Positions 45,248-54,470 of a DNA stretch of 64,000 nt are shown piece by piece. Origin of the DNA: Bradyrhizobium sediminis (GTDB lineage: Bacteria > Pseudomonadota > Alphaproteobacteria > Rhizobiales > Xanthobacteraceae); assembly GCF_018736105.1 (NCBI RefSeq), contig NZ_CP076135.1, positions 2,664,001-2,728,000 on the forward strand. The letters run 5' to 3'. The first letter of the stretch is position 1, and the number at the start of each line of letters is the position of its first letter. Below the pieces are notes generated by a model. The model was not told where the DNA came from. It searched no databases and saw only the letters and a list, made by a program, of their open reading frames with translations. The position numbers were made by a program, and so were the translations under genes.

Positions 45248-46057
45248 ATGACGGGGCAGGTTCAGGGCAAGGTCGCTTTGGTCACGGGTGGTTCGTCGGG
45301 CATTGGCGCCGCGGTCTCCGAGCTGCTGGCGCGTGAGGGCGCCACGGTTGTCGTGACCGATATCGACGACCTCAGGGGGCCCGAAGTGGTCGCCGGCATC
45401 AAGAAAGCCGGTCATGAGGCGGTGTTCCTGCATCAGGACGTCACCAGCGAGCCGCGCTGGGCGGAAGTGGTTGCCGAAGTCGAAAGACGCTTCGGCCGGC
45501 TGGATATCCTGGTGTCGAATGCGGGCATCGGAATTTCGGTTCCGTCGATCGTGCACATGTCGCTGGAAGACTGGCGGCGGCAGACCGCGATCAATCTTGA
45601 CGGCGTATTCCTCTCGGTGAAGCATTGCCTGCCCGCGATGCGCCGGCGCGGCGGCGGCTCGATCATCATGATGTCGTCGCTGGCGGGCCTGCGCGGCGCG
45701 CAAACGCTGGCCGGCTATTGCGCGACCAAGGGCGGCGTGCGGCTGTTTGCCAAAGCGATCGCGATGGAGTGCGCGTCTTTCGGCGACGGCATCCGGGTCA
45801 ATTCGGTGCATCCCGGGATCATCGACACCCCGATCTGGGGCAAGATTCCGATGGAAGCGTCGGGCAGCGGAACCAATGCCCCGATCGATCCCGAAGAACG
45901 CGCGCGGCTGGCCGCGCCGCTCGGCCGCGCCGGCCACGCCATGGAGATCGCGCAGGGCGTTTTGTATCTGGCGTCCGATGCGTCGCGCTACGTCACCGGG
46001 ACCGAGCTCGTGATCGACGGCGGCATGAACGCGGGCGGGGTGGTGAGGCAGGGGTAG
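45248..46057 (+). CDS. SDR family oxidoreductase
   Basis: A 269-residue classical SDR. The cofactor motif TGGSSGIGAAV is near residue 13, an acidic VVTDIDD after strand 2 suggests NAD, SNAG replaces NNAG near residue 87, catalytic Ser is in MMSSLAG near 140, and Tyr-x3-Lys is YCATK near 156. Position and type suggest a hydroxysteroid- or cyclopentanol-dehydrogenase-like enzyme; the true substrate is open. ATG 45248 follows GGGAG, which is better than ATG 45236 lying inside that site. Confidence 0.92.
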   Translation: MTGQVQGKVALVTGGSSGIGAAVSELLAREGATVVVTDIDDLRGPEVVAGIKKAGHEAVFLHQDVTSEPRWAEVVAEVERRFGRLDILVSNAGIGISVPSIVHMSLEDWRRQTAINLDGVFLSVKHCLPAMRRRGGGSIIMMSSLAGLRGAQTLAGYCATKGGVRLFAKAIAMECASFGDGIRVNSVHPGIIDTPIWGKIPMEASGSGTNAPIDPEERARLAAPLGRAGHAMEIAQGVLYLASDASRYVTGTELVIDGGMNAGGVVRQG

Positions 46058-46061
46058 GTGG

Positions 46062-47294
46062 CTATCCGCCCTGTCTCAACCGCGCCAGCACCTTGAGCCC
46101 GCCGTAGCCATCCGCCGGCAACAGCCCGATCCTGGTCTGGTAATCCTTCACCGCCTTCATGGTGTCGTTGCCGACGCGGCCGTCGGTGCCGCCGGTGTCG
46201 AAGCCGGCTTTTGTCAATCGCGTCTGCATTTCCTGCACTTCGGCGAGCGTCAGCGCGCGTTCGGAGCCCGGGAACGGCTGGATGAAGGGTGGACCGCCGA
46301 GAATGCGGTCGCCGAGATGGCAGATCGCCAGCGCGTAGTTCATCGAGGGATTGTAGCTCTTCACCGCGTAGAAATTCGGACCCAGCAGGAACGCCGGGCC
46401 GCCTGATACCGGCACCCACATCTGCGCGCTCGCATTGGGTTGCGGAAACGGCTGGCCGTCGGCGCGCTTCACCCCGGCGCTGGCCCAGGCCGCATAGCTG
46501 CGGTTGCCGCTGGACGCGCCGGATGCCTGCACCTCATAGCCCCAATGTTCGCCGCGATGATATTTGCCGCGATTGACGAGGTAGCGCGCGCTGGAGCCGA
46601 GCGCGTCGTCGGGCTTGCCGAACGGCGACACCCGGCCGTCCCTGTCATAGTCCATGCCGACGTTGAGCCAGACTTCCGGCATCCACTGGGTATGGCCCAT
46701 CGCGCCGGCCCAGGAGCCACGCATCTCCTCCGGCGTGCCCCAGCCGCGGTCGACGATCTTCAAGGCGTTGATCAACTCGGTTTCCCAATAGGCGCGGCGG
46801 CGAGGCTCGTTCCAGGCCAGCGCCGCGAGCGAGGGAAATACCGGGCGCATATGGTTCTGCTGCACCAGCGGATCGCCGTAAGCCGACTCGACGCCCCACA
46901 ACGCCAACAGCGTGCCGCGCTCGACGCCGAAATCCTGTTCGATCCGCGCAAACAGCGCCTCGTTCTTCCGTAGGGCTTCCTTGCCAGCGATGATGCGCCA
47001 GTCGGAGGCGCGGCGGTTGACGTATTGCCAGATCTGCTCGTGGAACTCCGGCTGCTTCGCCATCTTCTTGAACACGGACATATCAGGCTCGATGCGGCCC
47101 ATCACGCGGGTCCAGGTCGCATCCGAAATGCCCTTCGCCAGCGCCCGGGCGCGAAAGCCGTCGCGCCACTGGTCGAAGCCGGGCGGGGCCGCGGCAAACG
47201 CCGCGATGGGTTGCGCGAGCAGGGCTCCCACGGCAAGGCCGGACTGCAGCAAGGCGCGGCGGGTCGGTGTCGTCAGAGAATCAGATGATTTCAT
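46062..47294 (-). CDS. lytic murein transglycosylase (MltB-like)
   Basis: A 410-residue enzyme that cleaves peptidoglycan with formation of 1,6-anhydroMurNAc. Residues 1-35 form a Tat-like signal (TRRALLQSGLAVGALL). The SLT catalytic domain has its glutamate in WGVESAYG (Glu136), then AMGHTQWMP near residue 195, and a C-terminal peptidoglycan-binding domain (LTKAGFDTGGTDGRVGNDT) occupies 345-405. Its anhydro-product is the substrate type of AnmK, encoded elsewhere in the window. Convergent with the SDR gene. Confidence 0.94.
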   Translation of the reverse strand: MKSSDSLTTPTRRALLQSGLAVGALLAQPIAAFAAAPPGFDQWRDGFRARALAKGISDATWTRVMGRIEPDMSVFKKMAKQPEFHEQIWQYVNRRASDWRIIAGKEALRKNEALFARIEQDFGVERGTLLALWGVESAYGDPLVQQNHMRPVFPSLAALAWNEPRRRAYWETELINALKIVDRGWGTPEEMRGSWAGAMGHTQWMPEVWLNVGMDYDRDGRVSPFGKPDDALGSSARYLVNRGKYHRGEHWGYEVQASGASSGNRSYAAWASAGVKRADGQPFPQPNASAQMWVPVSGGPAFLLGPNFYAVKSYNPSMNYALAICHLGDRILGGPPFIQPFPGSERALTLAEVQEMQTRLTKAGFDTGGTDGRVGNDTMKAVKDYQTRIGLLPADGYGGLKVLARLRQGG

Positions 47295-47350
47295 CGGGGC
47301 AGTCTAGCGGCGCTGGAGGGGCCGCGGCAGATGTCATGGCGCCGCTGGAA

Positions 47351-47938
47351 CTAGGCTTCCTGCGCCAGATCTGCGGCAATTTTGGACAGCCAGCGCCGCA
47401 CCGTCGCCTGCGCCCTGGCGGAAAGCCCCGCCGTCAGCCGCCGTTCCACGGCCTGAACATGCCTGCGGCATTTTTCGAGCAGGGAGCCGCCGCGGCGGGT
47501 CAGCGTCCACATCAGCACCCGTCCGTGCACGGGGTGGGGGGTCTTCCGGATCGCGCCCGATCGTTCCAGGTTGCGGATGATGACGCCGACGGTCTGCGGG
47601 GTCAGCAGCGCTACCCGGGCGAGATCCGCGCCCGACAGGCCGGGATAGGCCCGGAGCATGATCAGCACGACGAATTGCGGCGGGGTGACGCCGAGGTCGG
47701 CGAGCGCCCGCTCCATCGTCAGCCGGCTCGCGGCCTGGGCTTGCCGCAGCAGATAGGCGAGGTAGCCTTGTTCGCCGCGCTTGCCCTGGCCGGGCGGCGG
47801 CGGGCGGACGCCGGCCAGCGCCGGAGCCGGGGCGGGCCTTTTCGCCGCCGGCGCGGATTTTTTCGCGGGCCCCGATTTTCGCCGTTTCGGCGCTTTTCGG
47901 GACCGGCGCGACTTTGCCGACGTTGCCATCTTGCGCAT
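47351..47938 (-). CDS. MarR family transcriptional regulator
   Basis: A 195-residue regulator. Residues 1-55 are a lysine/proline/alanine-rich tail (RRKSGPAKKSAPAAKRP) preceding a winged helix-turn-helix: TPPQFVVLIMLRAYPGLSGADLARVALLTPQTVG, split here at the recognition helix, then HGRVLMWTLTRRG forming the wing. MarR dimers bind palindromes near their own promoters. The gene is divergent from the AhpD-like gene, with a 16-bp palindrome two bases upstream of its start. ATG 47938 and ATG 47929 are both possible. Confidence 0.9.
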   Translation of the reverse strand: MRKMATSAKSRRSRKAPKRRKSGPAKKSAPAAKRPAPAPALAGVRPPPPGQGKRGEQGYLAYLLRQAQAASRLTMERALADLGVTPPQFVVLIMLRAYPGLSGADLARVALLTPQTVGVIIRNLERSGAIRKTPHPVHGRVLMWTLTRRGGSLLEKCRRHVQAVERRLTAGLSARAQATVRRWLSKIAADLAQEA

Positions 47939-47940
47939 GA

Positions 47941-47974
47941 TATAAGGGCTCTTATAAGAAATCAGAACACTGAT
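47941..47974. promoter_or_regulatory. operator-like palindromes between marR and AhpD-like gene
   Basis: TATAAG-GGCT-CTTATA (47941-47956) is a perfect inverted repeat, and ATCAG-AACA-CTGAT (47961-47974) is a second one. Both lie within the 53 bases between the divergent starts. Position and size suit MarR autoregulation, but there is no binding evidence. Confidence 0.6.
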
Positions 47975-47991
47975 AACATGAGGACATCGAA

Positions 47992-48471
47992 ATGTCACAA
48001 GCTCGCAGCGAATACGAAAACTTCAAGGCGCTGGCGCCTGATGCCTACGACGCGGTGATGGCGCTCGGCCAGGCCGCGGCCAAGGCCGGCATCGACAAGC
48101 AACTGCTCGAACTGATCAAGCTCCGCGCCTCGCAGATCAATGGCTGCGCCTTCTGCGTGCAGTTTCACATCCTGCAAGGCGAAAGGCTCGGCATGTCCGT
48201 AGACAAGCTCAACCTCGTCGTGGTCTGGCGCGAGGCGCCGCTGTTTTCCGCGCGCGAACGCGCCGCGCTGGCGTGGACCGAGGCGCTGACATTGCTGCCT
48301 GGCGGGGTCAGCGACGAGGTCTTTGCGGAAGCGAGCGCCGAGTTTTCCGAGAAGGAACTGATGTATCTGACGTCCGCGATCGCCTCGATCAATGTCTGGA
48401 ACCGGTTCGGCGCCGGCTATCGCTGGACCCCGCCGGCGCGGAAGCCGGCCCCGCAGGCCGCGGCGTCGTAG
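47992..48471 (+). CDS. carboxymuconolactone decarboxylase / AhpD-like protein
   Basis: A 159-residue helical protein of the CMD/AhpD family. Cys52 and Cys55 in NGCAFCVQFH, with His59, form the CxxC-x3-H redox motif of alkylhydroperoxidase D-like proteins, so a peroxide- or electrophile-reducing function is more likely than decarboxylation. AGGA lies 7 bases upstream of the start. It is divergent from a MarR gene with palindromes in between, an arrangement typical of a stress-induced defence gene under local repression. Confidence 0.9.
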   Translation: MSQARSEYENFKALAPDAYDAVMALGQAAAKAGIDKQLLELIKLRASQINGCAFCVQFHILQGERLGMSVDKLNLVVVWREAPLFSARERAALAWTEALTLLPGGVSDEVFAEASAEFSEKELMYLTSAIASINVWNRFGAGYRWTPPARKPAPQAAAS

Positions 48472-48474
48472 GCG

Positions 48475-50094
48475 TCAGTTCTCGTTGTCTTCCCTTGCAT
48501 TGGGAGCGGCAACCCGCTCTGGCAGGGCATGGGCCACCGCAGGCGTCGCCGCAGCAGCGGCCTGCGGTCCGACCTCGCGGCCCCGACCGCGGATCAGGCG
48601 CTCATAAGCCGAGATCAGGGTGACGTAGGGGTTGACCCAGATCCAGCCGTCGCGCGTGAAAACCTGGACATCGAAGTGCAAATGGCGGCTGGTGCCGTTG
48701 GGACGGTCGAGGTAATTCGAAACCACACCGAACCTCTCGCCTTCCGCGACGTTGCGTCCGTTCAGGATGCCGTCGGCATCCAGATTCGCCGGGTTCATGT
48801 GCATGTAGCGGAAGCGGATGTGCTCGGTACGGCTGTTGACCTGCAGCGTCACCGCCTGCTGCTTCGGTGCGCGGATCACGACGCTGTCGCGGACCGCGAC
48901 CACCCCCTGCTGCTTGGGATCGCATTTGTCGCCGCTTTCTTCGCCTGCGGCCGCACATTCCCCGGGGCGGATATCCTGGCCCTGATGGCCAAAGCCGCCG
49001 CCGCACTGGCCAACGTTGAAACTGCGGGCCTCGCAAAAATTATCCTGCCAGGGATATCCCGCATGGCTGCCGGCCGCCTCATCGGTCGCGCGGCGCTTCC
49101 GGAACGATTGTGAATGGGCGAAGGCCGGGGGCTTTTCCAGCGGAAAGCGGATCTGCGAATAGGTGGTGAAATCGGCGCGGCCGCCCTGCTTGCGAAAGCC
49201 GGTGTTGGCGATGATGTCGCCGGGCGGCCGATAGGTGAAATCGGCAGCGCGCTGCAGCGGTCGTTCTGCCGCGACGGAAGGAACATCGATGCGCGACCGC
49301 GACGGCTGGCCGCCGGCGACGCGCAGCGCCTTCAGGAAGCGCTCGGCTATGGGGTAGGCCTCGCGGCAGGCCAGCCGCCGCGGCCGCGGCGTCGAGTCTA
49401 GGCACTGGATCGACACCACATAGGGAACGCCGAACCGGGTGAAGGCATAGCGCACATAGCCTTCCCTGATGAAGCGGCGCAGATCCGGGAATTGCGCCAT
49501 CAGCGACTTGACCGGCTCGCCCTTGCCGCCCTGGGGATCGCGGATGTCGTAGAGCAGGATCGAGCCGGTGATCTGCACTTCGACCGGCCTGGCAAAGGTC
49601 CGTTGCGGCATGCCGTCGCCGTCGCCGGGCTGAAGCGAAAACACCGCGTCGTAGCCGGCCGGACCGGCGTCGAACAGGTCGACGGGCCGGAAGTCAGCCT
49701 GATAGCGCGACAGCGACAGGCTGTCGGGCCCACCGTTGCGCCGTGCCTCGAGAAACGCCGCGGCATCGAACGGCAACAACACCGGCACCCGGCTGCGCCC
49801 GATGCCGTTGAAGATCTGCGAGGTCACCGCGTTGAGTTGCACCAGCGCCGGCATGGTGCGCGGATCGAACGGCGGGAGCAGCCGGCGCTGCCCGGTGAAG
49901 GTGAAGTCCGAGGCCACCGCCGGCTGGATGTTGATCTCGCTTCGCAGTTGATCGAGCACGGCGGGCCACTCGACGCGCACGGCGGAGACCGAAGGCGTCC
50001 GGAATTCATCCGCGGTAGCAGTGACCGTGCCGGCAACAAGCAAGACGAAAGATGCCAGCGAACATGTGACGGAGCGGACAGCCTTGGTACCCAA
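48475..50094 (-). CDS. secreted M23-type peptidase domain protein
   Basis: A 539-residue exported protein. The signal peptide is about residues 1-29 (VTCSLASFVLLVAGTVTATA). The first 300 residues are unassigned. A LytM/M23-like zinc site follows: GHQGQDIRP near residue 370 supplies His and Asp, and SRHLHFDVQVF near 490 supplies His-x-His. That suits an endopeptidase acting on peptidoglycan cross-links, or a degenerate regulator of amidases. Four bases separate it from the convergent AhpD-like gene. Confidence 0.85.
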   Translation of the reverse strand: MGTKAVRSVTCSLASFVLLVAGTVTATADEFRTPSVSAVRVEWPAVLDQLRSEINIQPAVASDFTFTGQRRLLPPFDPRTMPALVQLNAVTSQIFNGIGRSRVPVLLPFDAAAFLEARRNGGPDSLSLSRYQADFRPVDLFDAGPAGYDAVFSLQPGDGDGMPQRTFARPVEVQITGSILLYDIRDPQGGKGEPVKSLMAQFPDLRRFIREGYVRYAFTRFGVPYVVSIQCLDSTPRPRRLACREAYPIAERFLKALRVAGGQPSRSRIDVPSVAAERPLQRAADFTYRPPGDIIANTGFRKQGGRADFTTYSQIRFPLEKPPAFAHSQSFRKRRATDEAAGSHAGYPWQDNFCEARSFNVGQCGGGFGHQGQDIRPGECAAAGEESGDKCDPKQQGVVAVRDSVVIRAPKQQAVTLQVNSRTEHIRFRYMHMNPANLDADGILNGRNVAEGERFGVVSNYLDRPNGTSRHLHFDVQVFTRDGWIWVNPYVTLISAYERLIRGRGREVGPQAAAAATPAVAHALPERVAAPNAREDNEN

Positions 50095-50130
50095 TGCGTC
50101 GCCCCCCGGCGCCAGACCTGTCCTGCTACC

Positions 50131-50697
50131 CTAATCCTTCGCGCGTTCGACGTAGGATCCGTCCTCGGTCATGACCACGATCCGCGTGCCGACGCCGACA
50201 TGCGGCGGCACCGCAGTACGAACGCCATTGGAGAGGATGGCGGGCTTGTAGGAAGACGAGGCGGTCTGGCCCTTGGTGACCGGTTCGGTTTCCACGACTT
50301 CCAGCGTCGCGCGCTGCGGCATCTGGATCGCCACCGGAAGGACGCCGTGCAGCGAAAGCTTCACCGTCATGTTTTCCTGCAAATACGCGGCGGCGTTGCC
50401 GATCACGTCCTTCGGCACCTGAACCTGGTCGTAGTTCTCGGTATTCATGAAGTGAAAGCCGTCGGCGTCTTCATAGAGGTAGTTGTAGTTGTGGTCCTCG
50501 ATGGTCGCCTTCTCCACCTGGTCGGTGGTCTTGTAGCGCTCGGAGATCTTCACTCCGTCGCTGATTCGGCGCATTTCGATCTGGCTGACCGGAGTTCCCT
50601 TGCCGGGATGGATGTTCTCGGCGGTCAGAACCACATAAAGCTTGCCGTCTTGCTCGATGACGTTGCCCTTGCGAATAGAACTGGCGATGACTTTCAA
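50131..50697 (-). CDS. efp: elongation factor P
   Basis: EF-P (188 aa) relieves ribosome stalling at polyproline. The three beta-barrel layout is intact, and the loop HPGKGTPV carries Lys33, the residue modified by EpmA/EpmB. Those two enzymes are encoded about 1 kb away on the other strand, so this EF-P is predicted to carry beta-lysine. Several proteins here have polyproline runs (for example the PEGA lipoprotein tail). Confidence 0.96.
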   Translation of the reverse strand: MKVIASSIRKGNVIEQDGKLYVVLTAENIHPGKGTPVSQIEMRRISDGVKISERYKTTDQVEKATIEDHNYNYLYEDADGFHFMNTENYDQVQVPKDVIGNAAAYLQENMTVKLSLHGVLPVAIQMPQRATLEVVETEPVTKGQTASSSYKPAILSNGVRTAVPPHVGVGTRIVVMTEDGSYVERAKD

Positions 50698-50925
50698 AGC
50701 TGCTTTTCCTGATAATTCTGGCCCGGGCCCGATCCGGACAAGGTTGCCCTACGGCCATTGAGGCGGTTTCGGGCTGCAACATACTGATTTTGCCGGTCGA
50801 TGCCAGCGATTTGCGGGCTCTCGAGGGGGCCCCGCTGATGGCCCAAAACGACCGGATTTTGCCGTGGCCGGGCCGGCTGCCACGTCGGTATCGGGCTGTT
50901 TCTTCCCGGCAGTCCCGGTGTGTGA

Positions 50926-51647
50926 TTACTCCGATCGAGGTTGCGGATTCCTGACGGCCTTCGCGTTGTGCTCGGCGAAGCCGGCGGGCACCGAGAACGT
51001 CCCGGCCTTCAGGTCATAGACGCAGCGCCAGCCTTCGATCCACGGCGTCGGTTTTTCTTGACCCTGGGTGTCGAAGGAGAGGCTGATTACGACGTAGCGG
51101 CTGTCCGGCCACTGTTGCCCCAGCCATGCGTAATTTTCTTCCATCCCCTTGAGCAGGTTAACCTGCGCATGATTGAGGGAATAGCGGTCCCTTGGGTCCC
51201 GCTGCATCCCTTTTGACGCCGGCGAGCTGAAGAAATAATCCCAGGCCAGATCGCCAAGGGGCTTGGTCGTCGCGGGTGAAAATTGGTACCCATTCCGGCG
51301 ATACAGGAACAGCGTCTGATAACCCGCTCCCAGTTTCTGCATTCGCACCAACCATTGGCTGTCCGGGCTAAATCGAAAGCCCGCCTGATAACCAGCCAAT
51401 TCGTCGCCCTCGCCGGGATTGAGGAGAAAGGGATGCCGGTGATCCCTGTCGAAGGTCCAAAACTGGTACAGGAAACCCCGATCGCCGAGCTCCCTGGAAT
51501 ATTGCTCCAGCCGCAATGTTTGATCCGGGGAGGTAATCGTCGCTTCGGCGTTCAGCCTGAAACCGGGCCGCCGGCATGCGCCGGCGCCGCCATGGCGATG
51601 CCAAGCAAGAGCAGAATCCAGGTTCCAATGAATCTGTGGTCAAACAT
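50926..51647 (-). pseudogene. frameshifted gene for a secreted protein of unknown family
   Basis: A good signal peptide starts at ATG 51647 (MFDHRFIGTWILLLLGIAMA, then APAHA), but that frame stops after 31 codons at 51552. The mature protein continues in another frame (FRLNAEATITSPDQTLRLEQ) through to 50926, where about 200 residues are well formed: beta-rich with WLVRMQKLGAGYQTLFLYRR. One inserted base near the GGCGGCCCGGTT stretch (about 51565) would restore a single ORF of roughly 239 residues. The alternatives are a real deletion, a sequencing error, or start at TTG 51516 without signal. No family recognised. Confidence 0.65.
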
Positions 51648-51738
51648 GGCTGCAATCCGGATTTTCGGTTAGTCAGCGGGATCGCGCCGATGGTTCAGAT
51701 CGGCGCATGCAGATGACGCCACAACACAAACGGCCCAG

Positions 51739-52809
51739 ATGAACAGCAACCCCATCGCCGAAACCGCCGAGTTGCCGTCGCCCTGGTGGGCGCCTGCGCG
51801 GCATGCCGACGTCAGGCCGTTCCTGATGGCGCGGAGCGCCATCACCAGAGCGGTGCGCGCCTGGTTCGACGAGCAGGGGTTTGTCGAGGTCGAGACCGGG
51901 ATCCTGCAGGTCTCGCCGGGCAACGAGACCCACTTGCATGCGCCCCGCACCGAACTCACGCGCGCCGACGGCGAACGCGTCAGCCGATACTTGCGGACGT
52001 CGCCGGAATTCGCCTGCAAGAAATTGCTGGCGGCGGGGGAGCGGAAGATTTTCGAATTGGCGCGGGTGTTTCGCGACCGCGAGCGCGGCGACCTGCATCT
52101 GCCGGAATTCACCATGCTGGAATGGTACCGCGCCAACGAAGCCTATGACGCCGTGATGGCCGATTGCGTCGTCGTCATCGCGCATGCGGCGCAGGCGACC
52201 GGCATCGGCCAGTTTTCGTTTCGCGGCAAGGTCGCAGATCCCTTCGCCGAACCGGAACTGCTGACGGTCGCGGGCGCGTTCGAGCGCTTTGCCGGGATCG
52301 ATCTGCTCGCTACCATCGCGCACGGCGCAGGCGATCGCGTGCGACTTGCGGCTGCGGCAAAGGGACAGGTGCGGATTTCGGACGACGACACCTGGTCCGA
52401 TATTTTCAGCAAGGTACTGGTCGAGCACGTCGAACCGAAACTGGGGCAGGGGCGTTTGACCGTGTTATTCGAATATCCGGCGCCGGAGGCGGCGCTGGCG
52501 CGCACCAAATCGTCCGATCCGCGTGTCGCCGAACGCTTCGAGATCTATGCCTGTGGCGTCGAGCTGGCCAACGGTTTTGGCGAGTTGACGGATGCGCGGG
52601 AGCAGCGCCATCGTTTCACGGAAGCGATGGACGAAAAGCAGCGGCGCTATGGCGAGCGCTATCCGCTGGATGAGGATTTCCTCGACGCGGTCGGGCAAAT
52701 GCCGCAGGCCAGCGGCGTCGCGCTCGGCTTCGACCGGCTGGCGATGCTGGCGAGCGGCGCGCTGCGGATCGATCAGGTGGTGTGGACGCCGCCGGCAGGT
52801 GAGGCATGA
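51739..52809 (+). CDS. epmA: EF-P lysine aminoacylase EpmA (PoxA/GenX)
   Basis: EpmA (356 aa) attaches (R)-beta-lysine to the conserved lysine of EF-P. It is a class II LysRS-like catalytic core without the tRNA anticodon-binding domain. Motif 2 is FELARVFRDRERGDLHLPEFTMLEWY, split around the Arg, near residues 101-126, and motif 3 is GVALGFDRLAML near residue 325. It overlaps epmB by four bases (ATGA), so the two are coupled. Divergent from efp and the frameshifted gene. Confidence 0.95.
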   Translation: MNSNPIAETAELPSPWWAPARHADVRPFLMARSAITRAVRAWFDEQGFVEVETGILQVSPGNETHLHAPRTELTRADGERVSRYLRTSPEFACKKLLAAGERKIFELARVFRDRERGDLHLPEFTMLEWYRANEAYDAVMADCVVVIAHAAQATGIGQFSFRGKVADPFAEPELLTVAGAFERFAGIDLLATIAHGAGDRVRLAAAAKGQVRISDDDTWSDIFSKVLVEHVEPKLGQGRLTVLFEYPAPEAALARTKSSDPRVAERFEIYACGVELANGFGELTDAREQRHRFTEAMDEKQRRYGERYPLDEDFLDAVGQMPQASGVALGFDRLAMLASGALRIDQVVWTPPAGEA

Positions 52810-53918
52810 ACAGGATCAATCTTTCGTCTGTCACGTCGCTTACTTCAGCGGCCACGCTGCGTGAGCCCGCCGAGCTGGTCGGCCGCGGCCTTGCGGCGGT
52901 AACCGATCTCGGCGACCTGGAAAAGGTCGCGGCGCGCTATGCGGTTGCGGTGACGCCCGAGATGGCGGCGCTGATCGACCCCGACGATCCCGCCGATCCG
53001 ATCGCGCGGCAGTTCATTCCAAGCGCCGAGGAACTGGTGCGAGCACCCGGCGAGAATCCCGACCCGATCGGCGATCATGCGCGCTCGCCGCTCCAGGGCA
53101 TCGTGCATCGCTATCCCGATCGGGTGCTGTTCAAGCTGGTTCACGTCTGCGCGGTGTATTGCCGGTTTTGCTTTCGTCGCGAAATGGTCGGCCCAGGCAA
53201 GTCGACTGCACTATCGCAGGGCGCCTACGACAACGCACTGGCCTATATCCGTGCGCATTCCGAAATATGGGAAGTGATCCTGACCGGCGGCGATCCGCTG
53301 ATGCTGTCGCCGCGGCGGCTCGCCGAGATCATGGCGGATCTCGCCGCCATCGACCATGTCCGGATCATCCGCATTCACACCAGGGTGCCGGCGGTCGAAC
53401 CCCGGCGCATCAGCGCAGAGATGATCGCGGCGCTGAGGGTTGCGGGCGCCACGACCTGGGTTGCGCTGCATGCCAATCATCCGCGCGAATTGACCGGCGC
53501 GGCCCGCGCCGCCTGCGCCGGGCTCATCGATGCCGGCATTCCCATGGTCAGCCAGTCGGTATTGCTGCGCGGCGTCAATGACGACGCGGCGACGCTAGAG
53601 GCGCTGATGCGGGCCTTCGTCGAATGCCGCATCAAGCCCTATTACCTGCACCACGGCGATCTCGCGCCCGGCACCGCGCACCTGCGCAGCACGATCGAGC
53701 ATGGCCAGCAATTGATGCAAAGTTTAAGGGGCCGGGTGTCCGGACTGTGCCAGCCGGAATTCGTGCTGGATATTCCCGGCGGCCATGGCAAGGCGCCGGT
53801 CGGCCCGAGCTACTTGTCGCAGGTAAATTCGCCCTCGGAAGGTGAAGTCGGAGCCGAAACGCGCTATCGTGTCGTCGACTATTGCGGCGACGTTCATCTC
53901 TATCCTCCGAAGCCGTGA
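52806..53918 (+). CDS. epmB: EF-P lysine 2,3-aminomutase EpmB (radical SAM)
   Basis: EpmB (370 aa) converts L-lysine to (R)-beta-lysine for EpmA. The radical SAM cluster ligands are Cys115, Cys119 and Cys122 in CAVYCRFC (CX3CX2C). The PLP-binding region and GGDPLMLSPRRL near residue 162 follow. It is shorter than clostridial KamA, as EpmB proteins are. It overlaps epmA. The hydroxylase EpmC was not seen nearby. Confidence 0.94.
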   Translation: MNRINLSSVTSLTSAATLREPAELVGRGLAAVTDLGDLEKVAARYAVAVTPEMAALIDPDDPADPIARQFIPSAEELVRAPGENPDPIGDHARSPLQGIVHRYPDRVLFKLVHVCAVYCRFCFRREMVGPGKSTALSQGAYDNALAYIRAHSEIWEVILTGGDPLMLSPRRLAEIMADLAAIDHVRIIRIHTRVPAVEPRRISAEMIAALRVAGATTWVALHANHPRELTGAARAACAGLIDAGIPMVSQSVLLRGVNDDAATLEALMRAFVECRIKPYYLHHGDLAPGTAHLRSTIEHGQQLMQSLRGRVSGLCQPEFVLDIPGGHGKAPVGPSYLSQVNSPSEGEVGAETRYRVVDYCGDVHLYPPKP

Positions 53919-53922
53919 TCCG

Positions 53923-54129
53923 ATGACGGCGGACGGAGGAAAGGAGCCGCCAGAGGACGAAGGCAACCGCCACGTCGAGAACGCGGTGTTGCTGGGTTTC
54001 TTAGCGGTGCTGGCGGCGGCGGGCGTATGGCTGCTGAGCACCATGGCCGACGTGCGAAAGGTTCAGGACTGCGCCGCCCAGGGACGCCGCAATTGCGCAA
54101 CGATCGAGGTTCCCGACCGGACGCGATAG
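53923..54129 (+). CDS. small single-TM protein
   Basis: A 68-residue protein with a polar acidic N-terminus (DGGKEPPEDEGNRH), one TM helix (AVLLGFLAVLAAAGVWLL) and a short outside part with two cysteines (VQDCAAQGRRNCATIEV) that could form a disulfide. ATG 53923 is 4 bases after the epmB stop and preceded only by the epmB end, so coupling is likely. Short proteins of this shape with a C-x6-C tail occur in Bradyrhizobium. No function known. Confidence 0.65.
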   Translation: MTADGGKEPPEDEGNRHVENAVLLGFLAVLAAAGVWLLSTMADVRKVQDCAAQGRRNCATIEVPDRTR

Positions 54130-54163
54130 TTGGATGGATATCTCTTAGAATGGGAGAAGCAGG

Positions 54164-54418
54164 ATGCGAAGATTGATCACGACCACGGCGCTGCTGATCC
54201 TGATCGGCCTGCCGGCAGCCGTCGCACAAACCGGCAATAGCGGCGGATCGTCCACCGCCGTGAAGAATCAGCCGATTCCACAGGCCCCGATCGGACATCG
54301 CCAGCCGCGCGCCAGCGACGTTCCCTCGGAGAAGAACCTGAGCGATCCGAACGATCCCTTGAGCAAGGAAAACGCCGCGCTCGACCGCAAGATCAAGAGC
54401 ATCTGCCGCGGCTGCTAG
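54164..54418 (+). CDS. small secreted protein with ICRGC C-terminus
   Basis: An 84-residue protein: signal peptide residues 1-21 (LLILIGLPAAVAQ), a polar Pro/Ser-rich middle, and a helical end. Its last 16 residues, ENAALDRKIKSICRGC, match 12 of 16 positions in the protein at 57643-57933. A Shine-Dalgarno GGGAG sits about 9 bases upstream of ATG 54164. The C-terminal C-x2-C (Cys81, Cys84) is at the very end of the chain, so it may bind metal or form an intermolecular disulfide. Function unknown. Confidence 0.75.
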   Translation: MRRLITTTALLILIGLPAAVAQTGNSGGSSTAVKNQPIPQAPIGHRQPRASDVPSEKNLSDPNDPLSKENAALDRKIKSICRGC

Positions 54419-54470
54419 GCCGCACCGGCGGGAGCAGGGCGCGAAACGAAGCGTCCCGCTCACGGTGGTA

